NCBI GenBank assembly: GCA_024697705.1
Contig: JAILFF010000329.1
Span: 1-22,406 of the forward strand
Length of the DNA: 22,406 bases
Direction of reading: 5' to 3'
Source of the DNA: Ruminococcus sp.
Lineage (GTDB): Bacteria; Bacillota; Clostridia; Oscillospirales; Ruminococcaceae
This document shows, piece by piece, positions 6,927 through 14,178 of the stretch. Position numbers and translations under genes: made by a program. The number at the start of each line of letters is the position of its first letter. Position 1 is the stretch's first letter. A model generated the notes under the pieces. The model was given only the letters and a program-made list of their open reading frames with translations, searched no databases and was not told the DNA's origin.

Positions 6927-9900
6927 ATGTCTGTTTACAGAATCTATGTTGAAAAGAAACCCGGTTTCGATGTCGAAGCCCGCTCTATCGCCGCCGACCT
7001 GCGCTCTGCGTTCGGTATAACGCCCGATAGCGTGCGCGTGATAAACCGCTACGACGCCGAGGGTCTCTCCGAGGAGGACTTCAAAGCCGCTGTGCCTGTC
7101 GTATTCTCCGAGCCCGCCGTTGACGTCTGCTACGACCATATGCCCGAGCTTAAGGCTAACGAAAAGGTCATCTGCGCCGAGTACCTGCCCGGTCAGTTCG
7201 ATCAGCGCGCCGATTCCTGCGCTCAGTGTATCTCGCTCCTGCGCGGCGGCAAGCGCCCGACCGTCAAGAGCGCCCGCGTTTACATCTTCGGCGGAGATTT
7301 GTCCGAAGAGCAGATGGCGGCTATCGAACACTACCTCATAAACCCCGTAGAATCGCGCAGAGCAAGGCTTGACCGATTCGAGACCCTCGACGTTAAGTAC
7401 GATATTCCCACCACCGTAAGCACCGTGGAGGGCTTTATCACGAAGGACGAAGCGGGCTTGAAGGAAATGCTTTCCTCGCTCGGTCTCGCTATGGACCTCG
7501 ATGACATCAAGTTCTGTCAGAGCTACTTCCGCGACACCGAAAAGCGCGACCCGACTATCACCGAGATCCGCATGATAGACACCTACTGGTCAGACCACTG
7601 CCGCCATACCACCTTCTCGACCATTATCGACAATGCCGAGATAGGCGCGGATTACATCAAGGATACATATAATGAATATAAAGCCGCCCGCGCCGACCTC
7701 TACGCAGAAAGAACCGACAAGCCCGAAACTCTTATGGACTTGGCGGTCATCGGCGCAAAACAGCTCAAAAAGGCGGGTCTGCTCGACGACCTCGACGAGA
7801 GCGAGGAGATAAACGCCTGCTCGATAAAGATAACAGTCGATGTTGACGGCGGTAACAACGGAGTTGTTACGCCGGAAGACTGGCTCCTCATGTTCAAAAA
7901 CGAGACCCACAATCACCCGACCGAGATCGAGCCCTTCGGCGGCGCGGCTACCTGTCTGGGCGGCGCTATCCGCGACCCGCTCTCCGGCAGAAGCTATGTT
8001 TATCAGGCAATGCGCGTGACGGGCGCTGCCGACCCGCTGCTCCCCGTTGAGAAGACCATCGAAGGCAAGCTGCCTCAGAGAAAAATCTGCGTGGGTGCGG
8101 CTAACGGTTACAGCTCCTACGGCAATCAGATCGGTCTTGCGACGGGTCATGTAAACGAGATATATCACCCCGGCTATGTGGCAAAGCGCATGGAGATAGG
8201 CGCTGTCATCGGTGCTGCTCCCGCTTCAAATGTACGCCGCGAGAGACCCGCTCCCGGAGATGTTGTTATACTTCTCGGCGGAAAGACGGGTCGCGACGGC
8301 TGCGGCGGCGCTACGGGTTCGTCGAAGTCCCACACGCTCCACTCGCTTGAAAGCTGCGGCGCGGAGGTGCAGAAGGGCAACGCTCCCGAAGAAAGAAAGC
8401 TGCAAAGACTGTTCCGCAATCCCACCGTTACCGCTATGATAAAGCGCTGCAACGACTTCGGCGCGGGCGGCGTATCCGTAGCGATAGGCGAACTTACCGA
8501 CGGTCTTGAGATCGACCTCGATAAAGTAACTAAGAAATACGACGGTCTTGACGGCACCGAGCTTGCCATCTCCGAATCGCAGGAGAGAATGGCTGTCGTT
8601 ATCGCCGCGGAGGACACCGATAAATTCATGGCGGAGGCGGCTAAGGAGAACCTTGAAGCCACTCTCGTTGCGGTAGTCAAGGAAGAACCGCGCCTTAAAA
8701 TGAACTGGTGCGGAAATACCATCGTTGACCTCTCGCGTGAGTTCTTAAACTCAAACGGCGCGGAGAAGCACACCACCGTAACGGTTCCCGCCCCCGTATT
8801 CGGGGATAAGCCCGCGGACGAAGCCGATACCGCCGATCGCTGGTATGATATGATCTCCGACTTGAATATATGTTCGCAGAAGGGTCTTGTGGAGCGCTTT
8901 GACTCGACCATCGGCGCGGGTACGGTTCTCATGCCCTACGGCGGCAAGTATCAGGACACTCCCTCGCAGGCAATGGCGGCGAAGATACCCGTTCTGCACG
9001 GCGAGACAAAGACCGCTTCGATCATGGGCTGGGGCTACGACCCGTATCTTTCGAGCGAAAGCCCCTATCACGGCGCGATTTCGGCGGTCGTAGAATCTTT
9101 AGCTAAAGTAGTTGCCGCGGGCGGCGCTTACGACTCCTGCCGACTGACCTTCCAGGAGTTCTTCGAGAGAACGCAGAACGACCCCAAGCGCTGGGGCAAG
9201 CCCTTTGCGGCGCTTCTCGGCGCGTACAAGGCTCAGATAGCTATGGGCTGCGCGGCGATAGGCGGAAAGGACTCGATGTCGGGCACGTTCGAGCATATCG
9301 ACGTTCCGCCGACGCTCGTTTCGTTCGCCGTTACCACTCAGAACACCGACAAGATAATCTCCGACGAGTTCAAGAAGGCAGGCTCGAAGGTAGCGTACAT
9401 CGCGCCCGAATACAACGCCGACAGGCTCGTTGATTTCGATTCGCTTAAGAAAGTATTCAAGACCGTTGAAAAGCTGATTTCGGGCGGCAAGGCGCTTTCG
9501 GTATGGGCTGTATCCTACGGCGGTATTGCCGAAGCTGTGGCAAAGATGGGCTTCGGAAACCGCATCGGCTTCAAGTTCACCGAAAAGCTCACCGCCGAAA
9601 AGCTGTTCAAGCCCGTTTACGGCGCGTTCGTTATCGAGCTTGCGGATAATGCCAATACAGACGGTCTTGAAGTTATCGGCGAGACAACGGAGAAGTTCGT
9701 CATCGAAAACGGCTACACGGTAGACGGCGAAAAGCTTGTGGCGCTGTGGTCGGGCAAGCTCGAAAAGATTTTCCCGACCAAGGTAAACGAGCCTTCCGAA
9801 AAGCCCGAGGTTTACAGCTACGAAGCCTGCATAAGCGGCAGCTTATGCCCAAGACCCGCTCCCGCTGTCAAGGTCGCCAAGCCGAAGGTGCTTATCCCCG

Positions 9901-10676
9901 TATTCCCCGGCACCAACTGCGAGTACGACACCGCCCGCGCCTTTGAGAAGGCAGGCGCGGAAGCCGAGATTTTCGTTATCAAGAACCTGACAAGCGACAT
10001 GATCGAGGAATCCGTGTTGGCTTGTGAAAAGCTCATCAAGCAGTCGCAGATCGTTATGCTGCCGGGCGGATTCTCGGGCGGCGACGAACCCGACGGCTCG
10101 GGCAAGTTCATCGTATCGTTCCTGCGCAATCCCCGCCTGACCGACGCCATTCACGACCTGCTTAAGAACCGCGACGGACTTATGCTCGGTATCTGCAACG
10201 GCTTCCAGGCGCTTGTCAAGCTCGGTCTCGTTCCCTACGGCGAGATAACCCCCATGCGCGACGATTCGCCCACACTGACGTTCAACACCATCGCCCGTCA
10301 CCAGTCGAAGATGGTAAACACCCGGATCGCCTCGAACAAGAGCCCGTGGCTTGCAAGCTGCAATGTCGGCGATATACATAATATTGCCATTTCTCACGGC
10401 GAGGGCAGATTCACCGCCACTCCCGAAGAGGTCGCAAGGCTTGCCGCTAACGGACAGATCGCCACGCAGTACGTCGATCTTGACGGCGTGCCGACCTTCG
10501 ATATACAGTTCAACCCGAACACCTCCGTGCAGGCTATCGAGGGCATCACCTCGCCCGACGGCAGAGTTCTCGGCAAGATGGGTCACTCGGAGCGCAAGGG
10601 CGACAATGTCTGCAAGAACGTCCCCGGCGAGAAAGATCAGCAGATATTCGAGAACGGCGTGAAGTATTTCAAGTAA
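6927..10676 (+). CDS. purL: Phosphoribosylformylglycinamidine synthase, single-chain (PurL with fused glutaminase)
   Basis: A 1249-aa enzyme of de novo purine synthesis: FGAR + glutamine + ATP to FGAM. The synthetase part has DHCRHTTF (from D223) and the ATP/metal-site segment around E326 (KNETHNHPTEIEPFGG). The C-terminal class I glutaminase domain begins near residue 987 (KVLIPVFPGTNCEYD). It carries catalytic Cys1090 in GICNGFQ, and His1157 and Glu1159 in SHGEGRF. The length and fused layout match the clostridial one-chain form, not the split PurS/PurQ/PurL of Bacillus. The ATG has AAAGGAG 8 nt upstream and a consensus promoter 43 nt ahead. It is not in a pur cluster; only a DUF1294 gene follows, 27 nt on. 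All catalytic residues I looked for are present. Confidence 0.97.
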   Translation: MSVYRIYVEKKPGFDVEARSIAADLRSAFGITPDSVRVINRYDAEGLSEEDFKAAVPVVFSEPAVDVCYDHMPELKANEKVICAEYLPGQFDQRADSCAQCISLLRGGKRPTVKSARVYIFGGDLSEEQMAAIEHYLINPVESRRARLDRFETLDVKYDIPTTVSTVEGFITKDEAGLKEMLSSLGLAMDLDDIKFCQSYFRDTEKRDPTITEIRMIDTYWSDHCRHTTFSTIIDNAEIGADYIKDTYNEYKAARADLYAERTDKPETLMDLAVIGAKQLKKAGLLDDLDESEEINACSIKITVDVDGGNNGVVTPEDWLLMFKNETHNHPTEIEPFGGAATCLGGAIRDPLSGRSYVYQAMRVTGAADPLLPVEKTIEGKLPQRKICVGAANGYSSYGNQIGLATGHVNEIYHPGYVAKRMEIGAVIGAAPASNVRRERPAPGDVVILLGGKTGRDGCGGATGSSKSHTLHSLESCGAEVQKGNAPEERKLQRLFRNPTVTAMIKRCNDFGAGGVSVAIGELTDGLEIDLDKVTKKYDGLDGTELAISESQERMAVVIAAEDTDKFMAEAAKENLEATLVAVVKEEPRLKMNWCGNTIVDLSREFLNSNGAEKHTTVTVPAPVFGDKPADEADTADRWYDMISDLNICSQKGLVERFDSTIGAGTVLMPYGGKYQDTPSQAMAAKIPVLHGETKTASIMGWGYDPYLSSESPYHGAISAVVESLAKVVAAGGAYDSCRLTFQEFFERTQNDPKRWGKPFAALLGAYKAQIAMGCAAIGGKDSMSGTFEHIDVPPTLVSFAVTTQNTDKIISDEFKKAGSKVAYIAPEYNADRLVDFDSLKKVFKTVEKLISGGKALSVWAVSYGGIAEAVAKMGFGNRIGFKFTEKLTAEKLFKPVYGAFVIELADNANTDGLEVIGETTEKFVIENGYTVDGEKLVALWSGKLEKIFPTKVNEPSEKPEVYSYEACISGSLCPRPAPAVKVAKPKVLIPVFPGTNCEYDTARAFEKAGAEAEIFVIKNLTSDMIEESVLACEKLIKQSQIVMLPGGFSGGDEPDGSGKFIVSFLRNPRLTDAIHDLLKNRDGLMLGICNGFQALVKLGLVPYGEITPMRDDSPTLTFNTIARHQSKMVNTRIASNKSPWLASCNVGDIHNIAISHGEGRFTATPEEVARLAANGQIATQYVDLDGVPTFDIQFNPNTSVQAIEGITSPDGRVLGKMGHSERKGDNVCKNVPGEKDQQIFENGVKYFK

Positions 10677-10703
10677 TCCGCGTATAACGGAGCGTGAGCG
10701 CAA

Positions 10704-11027
10704 ATGAATTTATTACCGTTAGCGTTTTATATAGTCGTCGGTGCCGCGGCGGGCATGAGCGTTATTACGTTTTTCGTGTACGGCGCGGATAAGCTCGGTG
10801 CTAAGATAAACGACCCGAAAAAGCGGCATACCCGCGTTCCCGAAGCGGTTCTGCTCAACCTCGCTTTTTTCGGCGGGGCATGGGGCGCGGCGCTCGGTAT
10901 GCTTGTATTTCACCACAAGATACGCAAGCCGCGTTTCCGTCTGCTCGTTCCGATAGCCGTGATATTGTGGACGGCTGCGCCTGCGGTATTGTTTTTTCTA
11001 ATAAATCATTATACAAAATTATTATAA
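10704..11027 (+). CDS. DUF1294 small membrane protein
   Basis: A 107-aa protein with three predicted membrane helices (about 7-27, 48-68 and 79-101). It carries the DUF1294 pattern: YGADK (26-30), the charged loop ending RVPE (44-47), GG at 57-58 and HHK (70-72). The family is widespread in bacteria and its function is unknown. It starts 27 nt after the purL stop with GGAG upstream, so it is probably read from the purL promoter. No mechanistic link to purine synthesis is evident. Confidence 0.85.
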   Translation: MNLLPLAFYIVVGAAAGMSVITFFVYGADKLGAKINDPKKRHTRVPEAVLLNLAFFGGAWGAALGMLVFHHKIRKPRFRLLVPIAVILWTAAPAVLFFLINHYTKLL

Positions 11028-11041
11028 GGGAACAGACACCC

Positions 11042-11077
11042 CTTTGCCGCCCCCCGCTTGCGGGACGGGGTTCAAAG
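11042..11077 (+). terminator. Possible terminator-like hairpin after the purL-DUF1294 unit
   Basis: An imperfect stem: outer CTTTG/CAAAG, inner CCCCCCGC/GCGGG plus GGGG, with a small bulge and loop TT. The T-run after it is weak (GCGGTTGTAAAT), so termination efficiency is uncertain. Confidence 0.4.
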
Positions 11078-11101
11078 CGGTTGTAAATATATGTCAGAAG
11101 T

Positions 11102-11136
11102 GGACAGACACCCTTATAGAAAAGTAATGTCTGTCC
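11102..11136 (+). other. 9-bp perfect inverted repeat in the lrp leader region
   Basis: GGACAGACA (11102-11110) and TGTCTGTCC (11128-11136) pair exactly around a 17-nt loop. The left arm and following CCCTT repeat a motif at 11031-11044 (GAACAGACACCCCT). No gene is seen in 11028-11398; it consists of this and the other hairpins listed, with no convincing sigma-A promoter. Confidence 0.6.
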
Positions 11137-11139
11137 GAC

Positions 11140-11222
11140 CTGAAAGACGGTGTACAGTAGGTAAAGCGAAGCATTTACCTACCTACACACGTCTTCCGTT
11201 ATTTCGCGCAAAATTCACAAAC
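11140..11222 (+). repeat. Structured leader element, copy A
   Basis: Begins CTGAAAGAC and ends TTCCGTTATTTC...TTCACAAAC, as copy B does. It folds into a long hairpin: GAC/GTC, GTGTA/TACAC, then GTAGGTAAA (11157-11165) with TTTACCTAC (11174-11182). Relative to copy B the core arms differ at two base pairs (T-A to C-G, T-A to G-C) with pairing kept on both sides. This supports a conserved RNA or DNA secondary structure. Confidence 0.7.
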
Positions 11223-11253
11223 GAGCAGACAATCCCTACCTATTAAGTAGGAG

Positions 11254-11292
11254 AGTGCTGACGCTCTATATAAATATAGCATCAGCAGCACT
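11254..11292 (+). other. Hairpin between leader elements A and B
   Basis: AGTGCTG (11254-11260) pairs with CAGCACT (11286-11292), and CTATAT (11266-11271) pairs with ATATAG (11274-11279). The right arm overlaps the first bases of copy B, so the two structures may be mutually exclusive at their edge. Confidence 0.5.
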
Positions 11293-11374
11293 GAAAGACA
11301 GGCAAAGCAGGGAAATCGGAGTATTTCCCTGCTTCGCTAAAGTCTTCCGTTATTTCACACGGAAATTCACAAAC
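11291..11374 (+). repeat. Structured leader element, copy B
   Basis: Second copy of the element at 11140-11222. The stem GCAAAGCAGGGAAAT (11302-11316) pairs with ATTTCCCTGCTTCGC (11323-11337) with a single A-C mismatch, around a 6-nt loop. The 3' flank AGTCTTCCGTTATTTC and the tail AAATTCACAAAC are shared with copy A. It ends about 10 nt before the Lrp gene's Shine-Dalgarno sequence, well placed to influence that gene. Confidence 0.7.
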
Positions 11375-11398
11375 ACAAAAACGAAGGAGGAAAATAAT

Positions 11399-11878
11399 AT
11401 GGATCAGATTTTGAAGATATTAAAGACCAACGCACGGCTTTCCAACGCCGAGCTTGCCGTTATGGTAAATCTTTCGGAGAGCGAAGTAGCCGAAAAGATC
11501 GCCGCCTACGAAAGCGCCGGCGTTATCAAGGGCTATACAACCATAATCGACGACGCGGCTATCGACCCCGGGCTTGTTACCGCGATGATCGAGCTTAAAG
11601 TCACCCCGCTTTCGCAGTCGGGCTACGACGAGATCGCCCGCGAGATCGCCAACTACGACGAGGTGGAGAGCGTAAGACTTATGTCGGGCGCTTACGATAT
11701 ACTTGTCAGCGTTACGGGACGAAATATCCGCGAGGTGTCGCAATTCGTTTCGGCAAGGCTCGCCGCCATCGACGCGGTTTCCTCCACCACCACGCACTTC
11801 GAGCTTAAAGCATACAAATTCAACGGCGTTCCGATATTCGACGAGGACACCGACGAGAGAGGAATGGTCTCGCCATGA
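11399..11878 (+). CDS. Lrp/AsnC family transcriptional regulator (AlaR-like)
   Basis: A 159-aa protein. The start is ATG 11399, with AAGGAGG at 11384-11390; the frame is open further upstream, but those codons run through the structured leader element and are rejected. An N-terminal winged helix-turn-helix (about 6-50: ILKILKTNARLSNAELAVMV) is followed by a RAM-type ligand domain (about 63-140) with the typical SGAYDILVSVTG segment. Its TGA overlaps the ATG of the aminotransferase gene (ATGA). This regulator-plus-aminotransferase order matches the Bacillus alaR-alaT (yugGH) pair, so control of alanine metabolism by an amino-acid effector is the leading idea (inference). It may autoregulate through its long leader. 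Confidence 0.88.
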   Translation: MDQILKILKTNARLSNAELAVMVNLSESEVAEKIAAYESAGVIKGYTTIIDDAAIDPGLVTAMIELKVTPLSQSGYDEIAREIANYDEVESVRLMSGAYDILVSVTGRNIREVSQFVSARLAAIDAVSSTTTHFELKAYKFNGVPIFDEDTDERGMVSP

Positions 11879-13062
11879 TGACTGATTACGACAATTTGCT
11901 GAACCCGAAGGTCGTTGAAATGAAGCCTTCGGGAATACGAAGATTTTTCGATATGGCGGCGCAGATGCAGGGCGTTATCTCGCTGGGCGTCGGCGAGCCC
12001 GATTTCAAGACCCCGTGGGCTATCCGTCAGACGGGCATCGAAACGCTCCGCAAGGGGCGCACCTGCTACACGGCTAACGCGGGTCTGCGCGAGCTGAGAC
12101 AGGAGATAGCGGGCTATCTGCGCGGCGCTGTCAAGACCGATTACGACCCCGACCACGAGATACTTGTATCGGTAGGCGGCTCGGAGGCTATCGACTTAGC
12201 GGTCAGAGCCTGTGTAGCCCCCGGCGACGAGGTACTGGTGGTCGAGCCGAGCTTCGTCTGTTACAGCCCGATAGTCTCGATGATGGGCGGAATTCCCGTG
12301 CCTATCGAAACGAAGGTCGAGGACGAATTCAGGCTTACGGCGGAACAGCTCCGCAATGCCATCACCCCGAAAACGAAGATGCTGATACTTCCCTTCCCGA
12401 ACAACCCGACGGGCGCTATCATGCGGCGCGAGGACTTGGAGGCTATCGCGGAGGTCATCAGGGAAACGAACATATTTGTTCTTTCCGACGAGATATATTC
12501 CGAGCTGACCTATTCGGGCAAGCACGTTTCGATAGTCGAGATGGAAGGTATGCGCGAGCGGACGATCCTCATAAACGGCTTCTCTAAGAGCTTTGCGATG
12601 ACGGGCTGGAGAATGGGCTTTGCGGCGGCTCCCGAGGGCATCATGAAGCACATACTTAAGCTTCACCAATACTGCATCATGTCCGCGCCTACCACAAGCC
12701 AGTATGCGGCGATAACGGCGCTTCGCGACTGCATGAACGACACGGTGAAGATGAAAAACGAGTACAATATCCGCCGCAGGCTGGTAGTTGACGGGTTCAA
12801 CCGTTTAGGGCTGACCTGTTTCGAGCCGCAGGGGGCGTTTTACGTATTCCCGTGCATACGTTCGACGGGGCTTTCGAGCGAGGAGTTCTGCGAGAAGCTG
12901 ATAAACACGATGAAAGTCGCGGTAGTACCGGGAAATGCGTTCGGCGCGAGCGGCGAGGGATTCATAAGAGTCAGCTATGCGTATTCGGTAGCGCATCTGA
13001 AAGAAGCGCTGAAACGTATTGGCGAATTTCTCAAAGTTCTTGAACAGGAAAAGCAGAAATAA
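11875..13062 (+). CDS. PLP-dependent class I/II aminotransferase (AlaT-like)
   Basis: A 395-aa fold-type I aminotransferase of the aspartate/alanine group. It shows SLGVGEPDF near the N-terminus, YTANAGLRELR, GGSEAIDLA, LPFPNNPTGA, SDEIY, and the PLP-lysine motif SKSFAMTGWRMGF with K238. A C-terminal RVSYAYS supplies the carboxylate-binding Arg. Family members move amino groups between an amino acid and a 2-oxoacid in the cytoplasm. Coupling to the Lrp-type regulator suggests an alanine transaminase (pyruvate + glutamate), but the substrate cannot be fixed from sequence. The start is ATG 11875, overlapping the regulator's stop; ATG 11878 is an alternative one codon later. Confidence 0.9.
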   Translation: MMTDYDNLLNPKVVEMKPSGIRRFFDMAAQMQGVISLGVGEPDFKTPWAIRQTGIETLRKGRTCYTANAGLRELRQEIAGYLRGAVKTDYDPDHEILVSVGGSEAIDLAVRACVAPGDEVLVVEPSFVCYSPIVSMMGGIPVPIETKVEDEFRLTAEQLRNAITPKTKMLILPFPNNPTGAIMRREDLEAIAEVIRETNIFVLSDEIYSELTYSGKHVSIVEMEGMRERTILINGFSKSFAMTGWRMGFAAAPEGIMKHILKLHQYCIMSAPTTSQYAAITALRDCMNDTVKMKNEYNIRRRLVVDGFNRLGLTCFEPQGAFYVFPCIRSTGLSSEEFCEKLINTMKVAVVPGNAFGASGEGFIRVSYAYSVAHLKEALKRIGEFLKVLEQEKQK

Positions 13063-13109
13063 AAAAGAAACGCAAAACAAGGGCATATCAAAAGTCTTAG
13101 GAAGGGGGT

Positions 13110-13146
13110 GTGGGGGATAACCCTTCTTCAGAAGGGTTTCCCCCAC
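13110..13146 (+). other. Long GC-rich hairpin after the aminotransferase gene
   Basis: GTGGGGGATAACCCTTCT pairs with AGAAGGGTTTCCCCCAC over 17 bp with one bulged T and a 2-nt loop. No T-run follows on the plus strand, so it is not a classical intrinsic terminator, though such a stem could stabilise the transcript end. The stretch 13063-13465 has no gene. Confidence 0.6.
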
Positions 13147-13202
13147 AAAAGCCCACGACGGCAGCAAACATCTCGGCAAAGAGCAAATTGTTCGGTTCAA
13201 AC

Positions 13203-13294
13203 ATAAAATCGGCAATTTAAAGAAAATGTGACAAAAACGCACAATTGAATGATTCTGCAAAATTGAGCGGAAACAAGAGAATTGCCGATTTTAT
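13203..13294. repeat. 15-bp perfect inverted repeat with 62-nt interior
   Basis: ATAAAATCGGCAATT (13203-13217) and AATTGCCGATTTTAT (13280-13294) are exact reverse complements. The interior is A-rich and non-coding. No flanking target duplication is visible, so a miniature transposon is possible but unsupported. Confidence 0.7.
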
Positions 13295-13295
13295 A

Positions 13296-13346
13296 TTTGC
13301 GAAAGAGCAGGTCTGAACGAAGTTCAGACAGGCGATATTTCGCAAA
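13296..13346. other. Nested palindrome next to the 15-bp inverted repeat
   Basis: The outer arms TTTGCGAAA (13296-13304) and TTTCGCAAA (13338-13346) enclose an inner perfect hairpin GTCTGAAC-GAA-GTTCAGAC (13311-13329). It starts one base after the preceding inverted repeat, making a compact cruciform-prone block upstream of the methyltransferase gene. Confidence 0.65.
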
Positions 13347-13465
13347 CGAATTGCGCGAATGTTCCGGATTTTTACACGGATACGCAAATTCACAGGCGGG
13401 AGCTCGACTTTGCCGCCAACGAAGCACAGCGATTAAGAATGATGTTTAATGTATAGGTGAACGGC

Positions 13466-14104
13466 ATGGAAAATCCATGGAAAACGGTCAGCCTTGACGA
13501 TTACGAGAGCCACATGGCGCTCGGGTCGGTAAGGCAGCTGCAAACGCTTAACGAGATAATGAAGCGCCAGCTAAACGCCTTTCCCGCACGAAGCGTGATG
13601 ATACTCGGAGTGGCGGGCGGCAACGGCTTGGAGCATATCGACACGGAAAAATACAGTGCTGTTTACGGCGTTGACGTTAATCCCGATTACCTGCGCGAGG
13701 TCGAAAAGCGCTATCCCGCCCTTGACGGTGTGCTGAAATGCCTCTGCGCAGACTGCACGAACATTCGTGCCACTGCCGACGTGACCGGGCTTCCCGAGGC
13801 AGAGCTCGTAATCGCAAATCTGCTGATAGAATACATCGGTTACGATTGCTTCAAGCGCGTTCTGCGGCAGGTCAAGCCGCGTTATGTTTCGTGTGTAATA
13901 CAAGTTGACAGCGGCGAGGGCTTTGTTTCCGATTCGCCGTATCTGCACTCGTTTGACTGCCTTGACAGCGTTCACCGCAGTATCGGCGCGGACAGACTTG
14001 CCAATGAACTGGAAACTGTCGGCTATATGCAGTCGGCGCTTCGCGAGCACCCGCTCCCGAACGGCAAGCGGCTTACGGAAATCGACTTTTTTATGAAGCT
14101 ATAA
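13466..14104 (+). CDS. Class I SAM-dependent methyltransferase, substrate unknown
   Basis: 212 aa from ATG 13466, chosen because AGGTG lies 6 nt upstream. An in-frame GTG at 13457 would add three residues but lacks a ribosome binding site. Rossmann-type methyltransferase motifs are visible: motif I VMILGVAGGNG (44-54), the acidic ribose-binding D70 in VYGVDVNP, and a post-I/IV segment AELVIANLLIEYIG (112-124). It is cytoplasmic, with no membrane segment. It is the first of three plus-strand genes (this, ispE, rnr), with 74 nt to ispE. It lacks the signature sequences of the rRNA and tRNA methyltransferases I know, so the target is left open. Confidence 0.8.
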   Translation: MENPWKTVSLDDYESHMALGSVRQLQTLNEIMKRQLNAFPARSVMILGVAGGNGLEHIDTEKYSAVYGVDVNPDYLREVEKRYPALDGVLKCLCADCTNIRATADVTGLPEAELVIANLLIEYIGYDCFKRVLRQVKPRYVSCVIQVDSGEGFVSDSPYLHSFDCLDSVHRSIGADRLANELETVGYMQSALREHPLPNGKRLTEIDFFMKL

Positions 14105-14147
14105 ATGAGGTTTCTTATCAATCTGAAAAGAACAGTTAGCAAAAGTC

Positions 14148-14171
14148 ACCCCCGCGGGGGTTGTGAGGGGG
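14148..14171 (+). promoter_or_regulatory. C/G hairpin able to compete for the ispE Shine-Dalgarno
   Basis: A perfect palindrome ACCCCCGCGGGGGT (14148-14161) sits 4 nt before the AGGGGG ribosome binding site (14166-14171). The same C5 block could pair with either G5 block, one of which is the Shine-Dalgarno itself. Translation control is an inference. Confidence 0.45.
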
Positions 14172-14178
14172 TTGTGAG

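Noticed and set aside
9843..10703. A 286-codon minus-strand frame across the purL glutaminase domain
   Set aside because: Antisense to conserved catalytic motifs (GICNGFQ, SHGEGRF); no plausible product.
11255..11398. Extended N-terminus of the Lrp regulator from ATG 11255
   Set aside because: The added 48 codons lie in the structured leader element, and AAGGAGG sits ideally before ATG 11399.
11028..11398. T-box or known amino-acid riboswitch upstream of the Lrp gene
   Set aside because: No T-box core, no clear antiterminator/terminator pair and no poly-U tract; the structures seen are simple hairpins in two copies.
13203..13294. Insertion sequence or MITE
   Set aside because: A perfect 15-bp inverted repeat exists, but no flanking direct duplication and no transposase; kept only as an inverted repeat.
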